From: Aphrocallistes beatrix
Taxonomy: Eukaryota > Porifera > Hexactinellida > Sceptrulophora > Aphrocallistidae
Assembly: GCA_963281255.1 (NCBI GenBank)
Contig: OY725501.1
Location: 2,767,674-2,831,673, forward strand
DNA: 64,000 bases
Direction of reading: 5' to 3'
Shown: piece after piece, positions 53,978 to 63,618 of the stretch
Layout of the letters: each line of letters begins with the position of its first letter
Numbering within the stretch: the first letter of the stretch is position 1
The notes under the pieces: generated by a model
Seen by the model: only the letters and a program-made list of their open reading frames with translations
Databases searched by the model: none
Told to the model about the DNA's origin: nothing
Translations under genes and position numbers: made by a program

Positions 53978-54122
53978 ATGCGATATTTGGTAGCATAAAT
54001 CGGACAGATTTCGCAGGTTCTAAAGATATACATACGTACGGACGTGCTACCCCCGATACACCGCCCATAACATAAACGCTCTCCCTATCTTCACTAAAGA
54101 CCGTAAGTAGTAGGCTTTTCAT
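53978..54122 (-). other. Possible orphan exon with splice donor
   Basis: An open frame on the minus strand (MKSLLLTVFSEDRESVYVMG, then GVARPYVCISLEPAKSVRF) reaches a good donor (GCAT|GTAAGAT) at 53977. It begins 47 bp after the NARS2 stop. I recognise no family and cannot find the next exon with confidence. It could be a first coding exon leading toward 53.5 kb or a chance ORF. Confidence 0.2.
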
Positions 54123-54168
54123 TTCTTAAAATATAAGTGCGTACTAGAGTATACTTTGGGAACAAAGA

Positions 54169-55557
54169 TCAATAACTACAAGACCTGTAAAACCTAGGAA
54201 AAGGAATAGTATCTCTAATGTCCATTCCTGCTATGACTTGTAATAATCGTTCAAATCCTAACCCGAACCCTCCCATACTGACTGCGCCATACCTCCTCAA
54301 ATCGACATACCATTCTAGTTCCGACTTAGCCTGTGAATTAGCAATCTTCACATTCATAGCTCTTTCCAAACGCTCTAGCCTGTGTTCCCTCAGACTGCCT
54401 CCTGCCACTTCTCCTAATCCTGGCCAGAGCAGATCAAAGCATGCCACAGTCTCTCTCTTACCGTTCTTGATGACGTCATCCTGTAGCATGTAGAAAGGCT
54501 TCAGTTCTGCGGGGTAATTCGTTACGAACACAGGTCTGTTGAACTTCTGAGTTATCGAGTGTTCTGCCTCAGCGTGCAGGTCCTCGCCCCATTCTAACCG
54601 CACTCCACTGCTCCTCACCACACCCACTGCTTCTGAATACGTCATTGTCTGGAACGGAGCTGCCAGCATGTCTGTCAGTTTCCTCTTGTTCTCCTCACCC
54701 AAACACTCTCCTGCCCCTCCCCCCTGGTAGGTGGTCCACCTGTCCAGCACTGTGCCTATCACACTCCTGCACAGCTCCTCTGCCAGCTGCGTGAGCTGCT
54801 GCAGAGTGTCGCAGAACGCCAGCTCGCACTCCACCATGTAGAACTCGGCCAGGTGTCTCCTCGTGTGGGACTTGTCTGCGCGGAATGTGGGACCGAAACT
54901 GTACACGCGTGAGTTTCCACTCGTCATCGCTTCCAGGTGGAACTGTCCTGACACGGTGAGATATTTCGTGCCTCGAAAGAAATCTTCTTTCTCTCCTTTT
55001 CCGTCTGAAGCTTTGACTGTGAACAGGTCTCCAGCCCCCTCACAGTCCATGGAGGAGATGACAGGTGGGTGTATGAGCAGGAATCTGTTGCTTCGAAAGA
55101 AAGAGTGTATCGCGTAGCTTGCCTCGCTTCGGAGAGAGAGGAGGGAACGGAAGAGATCAGTCCTCCCTCTCAAGTGGAGATATTTCCGCAGGAAATCGTT
55201 GGAATAATTGGTCCCATGACGTAAGGGATACGTCTCGTGTGGACAAGACCCGAGGAGTCGCACTTGAGTAGCATTGACGTTCTCTGTCTCGCTCTCCATT
55301 CTTCCTACCACGGAAATAGAGCATCCAGGCGAGATTTTCTGAAGAATCTTTTGAGTTTCTTCGTTTTTAGGAACGACTATTTGTAAGATCCGAGATTGGT
55401 GTCCATCCAGTAAATCGAGAAACACTAATGATTTTGATTTTCTAACATTGCGGACCCAACCTTGAAATTTTTGTAAATCCCAAGAAAAATTTCGCACGCA
55501 ACAAAGTTTGAATAAATTGTTTTGAAACGCATAATTGCCCAGTGGAAAACCGAGCAT
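54169..55557 (-). CDS. NARS2: Mitochondrial asparaginyl-tRNA synthetase, intronless
   Basis: A class IIb synthetase of 462 residues that charges tRNA-Asn in mitochondria. The N-terminus (FPLGNYAFQNNLFKLCCVRN) is basic and hydrophobic like an import presequence. An OB-fold anticodon-binding domain follows (WVRNVRKSKSLVFLDLLDG, then ISPGCSISVVGRM). The catalytic domain has DFLRKYLHLRGRTDLFRSLL, SGQFHLEAMTSGNSRVYSFG, the motif 2 region FRADKSHTRRHLAEFYMVEC and motif 3 GGFGLGFERLLQVIAG near the end. The length matches human NARS2 (477). AsnRS is favoured over AspRS by this compact bacterial-type layout without the AspRS insertion domain. Single exon. Confidence 0.92.
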   Translation of the reverse strand: MLGFPLGNYAFQNNLFKLCCVRNFSWDLQKFQGWVRNVRKSKSLVFLDLLDGHQSRILQIVVPKNEETQKILQKISPGCSISVVGRMESETENVNATQVRLLGSCPHETYPLRHGTNYSNDFLRKYLHLRGRTDLFRSLLSLRSEASYAIHSFFRSNRFLLIHPPVISSMDCEGAGDLFTVKASDGKGEKEDFFRGTKYLTVSGQFHLEAMTSGNSRVYSFGPTFRADKSHTRRHLAEFYMVECELAFCDTLQQLTQLAEELCRSVIGTVLDRWTTYQGGGAGECLGEENKRKLTDMLAAPFQTMTYSEAVGVVRSSGVRLEWGEDLHAEAEHSITQKFNRPVFVTNYPAELKPFYMLQDDVIKNGKRETVACFDLLWPGLGEVAGGSLREHRLERLERAMNVKIANSQAKSELEWYVDLRRYGAVSMGGFGLGFERLLQVIAGMDIRDTIPFPRFYRSCSY

Positions 55558-55843
55558 TTGTGTTGAAAGAGTTTTAGAACTTCAAATTTCATACCTTTTT
55601 TTTGCTCACCACTTCCTCATCACTACATCTTGTATAGGAAAGGGTTGCTATTAAAAATATTAATTCGATGATCACTTTTGAATTCCAACTTTCCAGAAAC
55701 ATGTATCGCTGGTCTTAAAGAGCAGCTGTCATTTACTTGGAATCGACTCTATTTCGGTATCCTGAATAGCACAGGGTGTATTTTCTCATACTATATTATG
55801 ATCCATGTGTATTACCTCCCCACATTCCTGCTTTTTCTTACTT

Positions 55844-55896
55844 TTCCCACCAAGGCATTGAGATAATTTTAAATAACTTCAATGCCTTGGTGGGAA
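55844..55896. repeat. Perfect 18-bp hairpin
   Basis: TTCCCACCAAGGCATTGA (55844-55861) and its exact reverse complement (55879-55896) flank a 17-nt AT-rich loop. It lies in the gap between the divergent NARS2 and SIRT3-like genes. It could be a foldback element remnant or a transcribed hairpin. Confidence 0.75.
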
Positions 55897-56324
55897 CTTG
55901 CTGCTTTGGTGCTACTAAAACTTATAAATGAACAGGTTACTTTCTCTTTATATATACGTATAATATTATTATACTTGTATTGGTGATGACTACTATGTAT
56001 AATTGAAGATTTGTTCAATCTCAAGCTTGCTACATGTGCATACATATTCACTGATTCCTCACAAATTTCGTGTAAGTTTACTTCTATAATTTTATTTATT
56101 ATTGACTATTTTGTTGATTCATAAACTATACGCATTCGGGATTAAAACGCGATTGAAACGTGATTTATTACTTCTTCATAGCAATTGACTGACTTATTTA
56201 TTTATGTAGAATGTCAGCGTACTTTATTGTTCAAAATTAGAAAGTTTGTTTTATGTTCTACATTTTATTTTTTATTGCATGCATTACTTCATATTACATT
56301 ATTTAACTATTTACATAGGATGTG
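55897..56324. other. Intergenic, nothing recognised
   Basis: AT-rich sequence leading to the sirtuin start. It should contain the promoter of that gene, but I see no identifiable motif. Confidence 0.35.
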
Positions 56325-57239
56325 ATGATTGGAATTTTTAAACTCTTTCGACACTTTGGTCTAACTATCCGTTGTAAACATGACAATGCCACTAACAGTC
56401 CAGCCAACATCCTGCACTTATTCAGACAGTTCGGAGAACTCAAGTATAAGAATGTTGTGTGTCTCGTTGGCGCCGGACTTAGCACTGCCTCTGGCATTCC
56501 TGATTTCAGAACTCCTGGTTCTGGCTTATACTACAATCTTCAGAAGTATGATCTCCCTTATCCAGAAGCTATTTTCGAATTGAACTATTTCACACAGAAT
56601 CCTGTGCCCTTCTACCAATTCTGCAGAGAGATATACCCTGGGAAATACGCGCCCTCTCTGGCACACAGCTTCCTGAGATTTCTCCAAGATAAAGGCATCC
56701 TTCTGCGCGTTTACACACAGAATATCGACGGACTGGAGTTGCTAGGGGGAGTGAGCCCAGACAGACTGGTAGAGGCACATGGAGGCTTCTCTTCAGTGTC
56801 TTGTGTTTCATGTGGCACGTCGTATGAACCTGAAATGGTGAAGGCAAGAATCTTAGAAGAACAGTTGCCGATCAAATGTGAGAGATATTTGTGTCATGGA
56901 AACGTTAAACCTGATATTGTTATGTTCGGAGAAAATCTTCCAGCGCGATTTTTCTCACTCCAATCTGATGATTTCAAGGATTGCGATTTACTATTAGTCG
57001 CAGGCACTTCGTTAGAGGTGCAACCTTTCAGTGGTCTGGTACATTCTCCGAATAGAGCAGTCCCTCGCGTCCTGATCAACAGAGATGTTGTCTACCCTTT
57101 TTCTTACGTTTCTAAAGAGCGTCCGAACGACTTCATCCTAGAGGGAGAGATCGTGGAGAGTATCAGGAAGCTAATGCTGGCTGCTGGATGGAACCGTGAG
57201 CTGGTAGAGCTCTCTAATGATGAGTCATTAATCTTGTGA
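56325..57239 (+). CDS. SIRT3: SIRT3-like NAD-dependent deacylase, intronless
   Basis: A class I sirtuin of 304 residues. I chose the ATG at 56325 because an ATG at 56320 is followed by a stop. The N-terminus is basic and amphipathic (MIGIFKLFRHFGLTIRCKH), consistent with mitochondrial import. The NAD-binding core has VCLVGAGLSTASGIPDFRTP (about 45-64), YTQNIDGLELLGG, catalytic His in LVEAHGGF (about 150), GTSLEVQPFSGL and LINRD. The zinc site reads C-V-S-C, then C-E-R-Y-L-C, so the second pair is CxxxxC instead of the usual CxxC. The C-terminal helix (LMLAAGWNRELVEL) resembles SIRT3 more than SIRT2. Single exon. Divergent from NARS2. Confidence 0.88.
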   Translation: MIGIFKLFRHFGLTIRCKHDNATNSPANILHLFRQFGELKYKNVVCLVGAGLSTASGIPDFRTPGSGLYYNLQKYDLPYPEAIFELNYFTQNPVPFYQFCREIYPGKYAPSLAHSFLRFLQDKGILLRVYTQNIDGLELLGGVSPDRLVEAHGGFSSVSCVSCGTSYEPEMVKARILEEQLPIKCERYLCHGNVKPDIVMFGENLPARFFSLQSDDFKDCDLLLVAGTSLEVQPFSGLVHSPNRAVPRVLINRDVVYPFSYVSKERPNDFILEGEIVESIRKLMLAAGWNRELVELSNDESLIL

Positions 57240-57660
57240 ATTCTCATTGAATCTAGCAGGTTTTAGTCAATGCGTCTCCAGCCACTCACTCCCATAGTAA
57301 TGAAAACACAGTACAGAAAGCGACCCTGACTGTACGTGCTTCCAAAAATATTTTCTTGATTCCTTATTAGGATTTATTTTTTCATTTAATTCAACTTATC
57401 TGAAATCTTACTTCGAAAAGGTCTTTTTTATATAAATCATTGTAAGTTTGCCTTTTCAAATTATGAATGCTTGTATCATTGAAAAAAATTTCAATGAATC
57501 TAATATAGTAGATATGCAAATACAGTTTTACAGATTCTAATAACGGAATAACTTCAACAATGAAATGTGCTCAAGCAATCCATTGCATTTCAAACAAAAT
57601 AAAACTTAATTGTTACTGTATACTTTTAGTTAATCATTACATCTTATTTTCTGTGAAAGA
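57240..57660. other. Intergenic with MITE fragment
   Basis: A piece of the CAGTCAGGGTC MITE family lies near 57318-57338 (AAAGCGACCCTGACTGTA). The rest is AT-rich, and I see nothing else in it. Confidence 0.4.
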
Positions 57661-59799
57661 ATGCAATTAGATCCTTGTCATACTGTTTCATCGCGTGCTC
57701 AGAGATACCGAAATAGACAGGTCAAGAGAGAACAGTCCCCACCAGTCCCCCTTACACCCGATGATACTTCAGACGAATGTAAACTGCCCACACCAACCGA
57801 TACATCTCCACACACTGGCAAAACACCAACCCGACCATCCCGCACTTCCAACAGACTGACTGCAAGTCAGCGCTCTAAGAGGAGAGACAGCTCCAGGAGC
57901 CCTGATCCGCCCGCTCAGCAGAGTAACAGCAAAAAGAGGAAGAAAGATGTGAAGGAGAACTCTCCTCTTCCTGCCAAGGAGCAGAAGCAGCTAGGACAGC
58001 GAAGCACACAGCACATGCAGCAAGAGCCAACTCACGAGGAGATTCCGTCTGAAGTAGCAGAATGGGTCTACACTTTTGGGAAGTTATCCAATTCCAAGCA
58101 GAAACTTGGACTGAGTAAACTTGTTCCTAGGTACGTCTGATGCAGAGAAATAGCAGCATCATAAGATCCATTAATTAATTATTTTCTGTTATCATCTAGC
58201 CTCCAACCAGCGCAGATTCAGGAGCTCCTGGGACTGATACAGCCGCAGCTCTCCAAAGACTTCATATCACACCTCCCAAGAGAAGTGTCCCTCCACGTGC
58301 TCTCCTACCTGACCCCCAGCGACCTCTTGGTAGCCTCTGTCACCTCCAAGCACTGGCATAGACTGTGCAGCGACCTCTTGCTGTGGAAGAACAAATGCTC
58401 TCACATCTACTCTCAGCTGTCCATCTCGCAATCCAATGCCTTCAGCAAGATTGTTTCAGTGCACAAGTTGAGGTATGGCGAGGAATCTAAAGTTTAAGGG
58501 TTGAGATGTTTAAAAGTGTTTACAGGAGAACCTCGTTAATGAGGACGGATAATATGAAATTCAGGATAATAAGAACTGATTTTTATCCCCTACGGAGGAA
58601 AATTTATTTAAATAACTCCTGTTGATACGAATTCCTGATACAACGAGTTACTTTTGACCGTCCCCTGGTGTTCCAATTAACGAGGTTCTCTGTATTACAC
58701 TTTTCTGTACTGACAATAATGGACGATGCAATCATTGCAAGACCACGATGCTCAGTGCCAGGGGAAGCGAACTGGAGGTGGTGCGAGAGTAAAATTATTG
58801 ATCACGAAGTAGTATGCAAGATTTGATACCATCTACTCTCTCCATTTTTCACACTTTTAAGTTGTAATTTTTTCTAATGTGATTTTAATTTTATTATCTT
58901 AAAACGAGTCTTCGCTGTTTTAAAATAATCAAATTAAAATCATTCACAAAACGATATTCCATTATTTTATCAAATCCCATTTTATATTGATGAGGAATAT
59001 TTCATTACTTGAATCAATGTATTAATATTTCTAAACTACCCATTTTATATATCTTCACTCTAGTGACATATCCAGCATTCCTAACAAATACAAGCAGTCA
59101 TTCATTGCAAAATCCATCATTGTCAACAACTGGCGAAATTCCGACGGTCCTCCCAAAATCCTCAAAGGTCACGATGACAGTGTCATCACATGCTTACAAG
59201 TGAGGGACGACCTCATGGTCAGTGGCTCAGACGACAACACCCTCAAACTGTGGTCCATCCCCTTGCTGAAATGCCTCTTCACCCTGAATGGTCACACAGG
59301 GGGCGTGTGGTGCTCTGAGTTCGATGGGAGAATTGTGGTGTCAGGGAGCACGGACAGGAATCTCAGAGTGTGGAATGTGGAGAATGGAGAGTGCATGCAC
59401 GTGCTGGAGGGACACACGTCCACTGTGAGGTGTGTCAGTCTACACGGACACATCGCCGTCTCCGGATCCAGGGACTCCTCCATTAGGATATGGAATGTCA
59501 AAACAGGTCAGTAATTCCTATAAATATTTTTATCGTAATGTATTGGGATACGCAGGTGACAATTTCTTATTGGAATAGGAGAGTGTGAGCATGTCCTGAA
59601 CGGACACACGGCTGCAGTGAGGTGTGTCAAGTACAATGGAGAGTTTGTGGTGAGTGGGGGGTACGACTGGACAGTGAAGGTGTGGTCTCCCCTCACAACT
59701 CAGTGTCTGCACACACTACAGGGCCATGCTAACAGAGTCTACTCGCTGGAGTTTGATGGAGAGCACATCATATCGGGATCTCTAGACACCATCATCAAG
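57661..59799 (+). CDS. FBXW7: F-box/WD-repeat protein FBXW7, first 4 exons (3' part outside window)
   Basis: The substrate receptor of an SCF ubiquitin ligase that degrades phosphorylated regulators such as cyclin E and Notch in other animals. Exons: 57661-58130, 58200-58472, 59064-59506, 59579-59799, in consistent phase over 469 codons. The N-terminus is basic, with a KKRKK nuclear signal. A dimerisation-type helix ([20 protein letters not shown]) precedes the F-box ([20 protein letters not shown]). WD repeats follow ([78 protein letters not shown]). The last exon ends in a donor (AAG|GTTGGT). About three more WD repeats are needed and are not found before 64000, so they should lie beyond. 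The ART gene at 60741 would then be inside this intron. Confidence 0.92.
58523..58692. mobile_element. pogo-like MITE in FBXW7 intron 2
   Basis: CAGGAGAACCTCGTTAATGA at the left and the inverse CGAGGTTCTCTG at the right, beside TA. The interior is AT-rich with GATAATAAGA-type subterminal repeats. Confidence 0.75.
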
Positions 59800-60472
59800 G
59801 TTGGTTCATTCTGTTATTCAATTTTTTAAATATTCCGAGTTTATTCATATATAAGTAAGTTCGCAATTGTGGTTATTCATAATTGTGAACTTAAAATTTC
59901 GTATGTACGTATTTATAATTTAAACATTTCGATATTTGTATTAAGATTTTTGCATAATTGGTGGTGTTAAATGATTTTGTTTGATTCCTATCTCCTGTAA
60001 AGTTGAGACTGAATTGTTGATCACTATTGGACCAGATAGAGAAGTGCCAGGGGATTAATATCAGATATTTGGGTGTGCTGTTCATTAGTGGCAATTGAGT
60101 TGTACGTATTTTTTGTATCTGATGCTTGTATTCTTCCCTTGGTTTGTTTCTGTCACAAATCTTGAAATTTTTCAACTCATCCAATTGATCTACCTCATCA
60201 TTCCTTTTATTAATAGATAACAAGAAATTTAACAATTTAATTTGATTTTTCAAACAAAAAATTGTATTCTTTTAAACAAAATACGCACATATAATTAATT
60301 GGCATTTTAGAGTCATTGTGAACTTAATTGAGGTGAAAGTTTAAGTCAAATTTTCAACTAATATGAATCACCAATAATTAACAAGAGTAGATCATTTTCT
60401 CTGAGGATAATACTTACAAGTACATATAAGTAACTACTTGATACAATAACATATTGTCTGTATTACCTTTGA

Positions 60473-60694
60473 ATGGCACAACATAATGGCATCTGGCCTC
60501 TCCCTTATTATTGCGACAATTGTTCCATATGTCACAGACATGGGTGTTTATGCGGAATTCCCCAAGATCCTATACCACCTATTCCTCAACAATTCGCAAT
60601 AGATGGACAAGATCTACTAAATGCTCAGAATGTCATCAACGAACTCTTTCGAGATCTAGCTGTAACACCACAGGCTGTTCTGGGGTTTGTCTAA
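60473..60694 (+). CDS. Small Cys-rich ORF, possible 5' part of the ART gene
   Basis: A 73-residue ORF with a Cys/His cluster (YYCDNCSICHRHGCLCG) followed by a proline stretch and a helix-like segment (GQDLLNAQNVINELFRDLAV). Its stop overlaps the open frame of the ADP-ribosyltransferase gene, which is offset by one nucleotide (near GGGGTTTG, 60682-60689). It may be a separate small protein, or the true N-terminus of the ART protein disrupted by an indel or sequence error. I recognise no family. Confidence 0.35.
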   Translation: MAQHNGIWPLPYYCDNCSICHRHGCLCGIPQDPIPPIPQQFAIDGQDLLNAQNVINELFRDLAVTPQAVLGFV

Positions 60695-60740
60695 GGTGAG
60701 GACTTCTGAATTGATCTGGCATGATAATATAATATTGGAA

Positions 60741-61931
60741 ATGATTACTGCAGCGAAAAAAGGAAATTGGAGGCGTGTTTTTGACATCTTATCCAAAAAT
60801 TCGCTCATAATAAACTGTATTCCTAGCGAGAGGGCGTGGGGAGTGTTGCATCAGGCCGCGTGGTCGGGGAAATTGGACGTGGTTGATAAATTGATTGCTT
60901 TTGAGTCGTGCGATCCATTCCTCAGAACTAAGCAAGACAAGGGAGACGAATACGGTCCCGGTCGAACGGCTGATGAACTCACCAAGGATGCAGATATTCG
61001 TAGTGTGATAATAGAAGCCCAGGAAAAGAAAAGAAAAGAGAGAGAGGCCCTTCAAGACAAATCTTTTATTTCTATAAAAAATGAGGAAGATCTGAAAGTT
61101 GAGTCAGTTTTTCTTGCCCTAGCTAGTTTTCAGAAGGTTTTGTACCCAAAATCCATTCCGAACAAGGATTCATTTTTGTATTCAACGCTACTAGAAGACT
61201 CATTTACATTTATCAACGTCGGGAATCAATGGGAATTGGCAAGAAAGGAGGTTGCGTTACAGCTTCAAATGATTGACATTGCTACTGCTAACTTCCTGGC
61301 GACAGGGAATGACCATGGAGACATTTTCAAACCCAATTTAGAAACAAAAGAACAGTTCTTTGAACGAGTTATACGCATCTATACAAAGAACAACAGCATC
61401 AAAAGTAAAGATTCTATGTACAATTCCAAGCCGTTCTTCTCTGCTCTGAACAAGTCGCTACGGATGCAAGGCAATCCTGTAACAGCTGTTCTGGGCGAGG
61501 ATCTAGCCTTGGCAGCTTTTGGCATCCTCCTCAACTCCGTTCTCATGTTCTGGAATCAACTCGTCCCCACTCAAGTGATGACGTATCGGGGCTTGGACTT
61601 ACCATTGCAGGTTATTGAGGAATACAAATTAGGGGATTCATTTACTTGGCTCTGTTTCACCTCGTCATCAGTAAAAAAGGAAGCGACAGCTAACTTTGCT
61701 AAAGGTGGGAACAATGTCAAATGCATTTTTCAAATTCTTAACGATACCCTCGGCAAATATTCATCAAAAGGAATATCAAAATTTTCAAAATATCCTGGTG
61801 AAGAAGAATATCTCTACCCGAGCGGTGTGAAATTTCGCGTTATCCATTCTGATTATGATCAGGGCATGGCAAGTTTAACCATAATTCGTGAAGATTATTA
61901 CAAAGCTCAGCCCTCCACAAATCCCTTCTGA
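60741..61931 (+). CDS. ADP-ribosyltransferase-domain protein (R-S-E type)
   Basis: A protein of 396 residues from the ATG at 60741; the frame is open upstream to 60666. The N-terminal third resembles ankyrin-type repeats (WGVLHQAAWSGKLDVVDKLI, then GPGRTADELTKDADIRSVII) and ends in a charged helix. The C-terminal half is an arginine-specific ART fold: Arg in TYRGLDLPL (about 281), the FTSSS strand (about 309) and the ExE loop in PGEEEYLYPSG (about 354). A complete R-S-ExE triad suggests an active mono-ADP-ribosyltransferase. There is no signal peptide, so it is probably intracellular, unlike vertebrate ecto-ARTs. This is a cellular gene in animal context. Single exon. It likely lies inside an FBXW7 intron. 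Confidence 0.7.
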   Translation: MITAAKKGNWRRVFDILSKNSLIINCIPSERAWGVLHQAAWSGKLDVVDKLIAFESCDPFLRTKQDKGDEYGPGRTADELTKDADIRSVIIEAQEKKRKEREALQDKSFISIKNEEDLKVESVFLALASFQKVLYPKSIPNKDSFLYSTLLEDSFTFINVGNQWELARKEVALQLQMIDIATANFLATGNDHGDIFKPNLETKEQFFERVIRIYTKNNSIKSKDSMYNSKPFFSALNKSLRMQGNPVTAVLGEDLALAAFGILLNSVLMFWNQLVPTQVMTYRGLDLPLQVIEEYKLGDSFTWLCFTSSSVKKEATANFAKGGNNVKCIFQILNDTLGKYSSKGISKFSKYPGEEEYLYPSGVKFRVIHSDYDQGMASLTIIREDYYKAQPSTNPF

Positions 61932-62805
61932 AAACTCATGAGTAACTTTTCCAAAAGTTCATAGTTAAAGTATCTGCTGCTACATCCTAAGTTTTTCCAT
62001 TGCTCATCTATAAAGTTTCAATAAATTAAGATTCTATCTCTACCTTTACAAACTCCCCAACTTTGTTTCTGTTCTTTCTATATTCCTATATACGTACTTG
62101 TTCTAAATTTGACACCCTGGAATTGGAATATTTTATTATTGAATGTAAATAGGTGTTCTTTACGAAAAAAATACAACTCGACCCATTCTCTTCTCGTTTC
62201 TTTGTTGTTCGATTTGAGAGCACAAACCCGCGTACATGAGCTAGCTTAGGATAAAATGGCCTCTAAAAACAGAATTGATAGATTAAGCACCCGGAAATAT
62301 GTCCAAAAGGTCTTAGAGTGCATTTTGTACACCTGCTAAACTGTACCAGTCTAACCTCTGGAAGCATGGTATTTCACTGGAGAAGGGCGTTTGAGCACGT
62401 CTCTAAAAAGCGATACTCGATTGGTCTGTTTGTAAAGCACTTTTTCGATTACTAGCAAATATATCATCCTTATTATGATGCGTGATCTTAGAATTTTGAT
62501 GAAACCTCAGTAGTTTTTTGCTTTAATAATAATCAAAATGAAAGAATAGAATTGAATGAACAAGGATTATTAATTTATTGATCATTTTAAGCGCAGCATT
62601 ATAGATTAAATGTGACGGTTGTGCTTGCTAACTTTAAGGGAGCTGTTGCATGAAATTTTAGGTGCGTAAAATTCTGAGGCATTCGCTTAGAAGCCCTACA
62701 AGCTATAATACTGTAATATTATGCAACTGAAAAGGAAAATGTGTGTATTGTATGAATTGAGCTAAAATAGTTCCATTCGAAATAGCATTAAAATGTCAAA
62801 AATAT
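61932..62805. other. Non-coding, nothing recognised
   Basis: AT-rich sequence after the ART gene, presumably FBXW7 intron plus the ART 3' untranslated region. I see no exon with WD-repeat similarity. Confidence 0.4.
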
Positions 62806-62837
62806 TCCCAGTTTGTCTCGACCTTTCTCTTGAAGTA

Positions 62838-62990
62838 CCATCCTGATACTCCACAAGTGCTCTGCAATACCAAATGAGTATGCTAGCCCAGCTCAGTAAA
62901 ATCTATAGCAACGAGCAATAACTATGCCAGACTATACTACTTGGTATTGCAAGCATTTGTGTGGTATCTGGATGGTACTGCACGAGAAAG
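62838..62990. mobile_element. Foldback element related to 6487-6735
   Basis: The arms start with TACCATCCTGATACTCCACA at the left. They pair imperfectly with the right arm (TTGGTATTGCAAGCATTTGT onward). The core motifs CCAAATGAGTAT and GCCAGACTATACT are shared with the element at 6487-6735. Confidence 0.6.
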
Positions 62991-63383
62991 AGGCAGTGAC
63001 GCTAGTAACACACGGACTCCTTGCAACCTACACACAGTGCGGTATTTTATATCTTTTCAGTACAAAAATAACTGCCTACTAGAACGAATTTTCTCAAAAA
63101 ATGTAAAATGTGATTTGTAGAACCTTCAGCGTGATATCGTGTCATATTATCCAACGTGCCAGTAGAAAAATGATGACTCATCATTTTCGCACTTGAAAAA
63201 GATAGAAAATGATGTGGCGGGGTTTCTTCGCTTATGAATACTAATACCTATTTATGATTGTTAAACTCCTCTAAGAGGTCGTTTTGGTTTTTTTATATTC
63301 TACATTTTTACTCTTTCTACAAAAGGAACGATCCCTTATGCGGTATAGATCCATTCTACTCCATCTATTTTTAATTTACTATC

Positions 63384-63618
63384 CAGTCAACTCCGCTTAA
63401 TTAGGACAAGTCTCCAGGAACGAAATGGTTCCCATACATAGAAGCTAATACTAAATTTCATTGGTTAATTGGGAACTCCGCTTAATTAGGACAAGTCTCC
63501 AGGAACGAAATGGTTCCCATACATAGAAGCTAATACTAAATTTCATTGGTTAATTGGGAACTCCGCTTAATCGGGAAAATCCGGGACCAAAGTGTCCCGA
63601 TTAAGCAGAGTCACCTGT
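63384..63618. mobile_element. pogo-like MITE with internal 85-bp duplication
   Basis: CAGTCAACTCCGCTTAATTA at the left and the inverse of CAGGTGACTCTGCTTAATCG at the right. Units at 63391-63475 and 63476-63560 are identical 85-bp tandem copies. It belongs to the family of 3449-3638. Confidence 0.75.
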
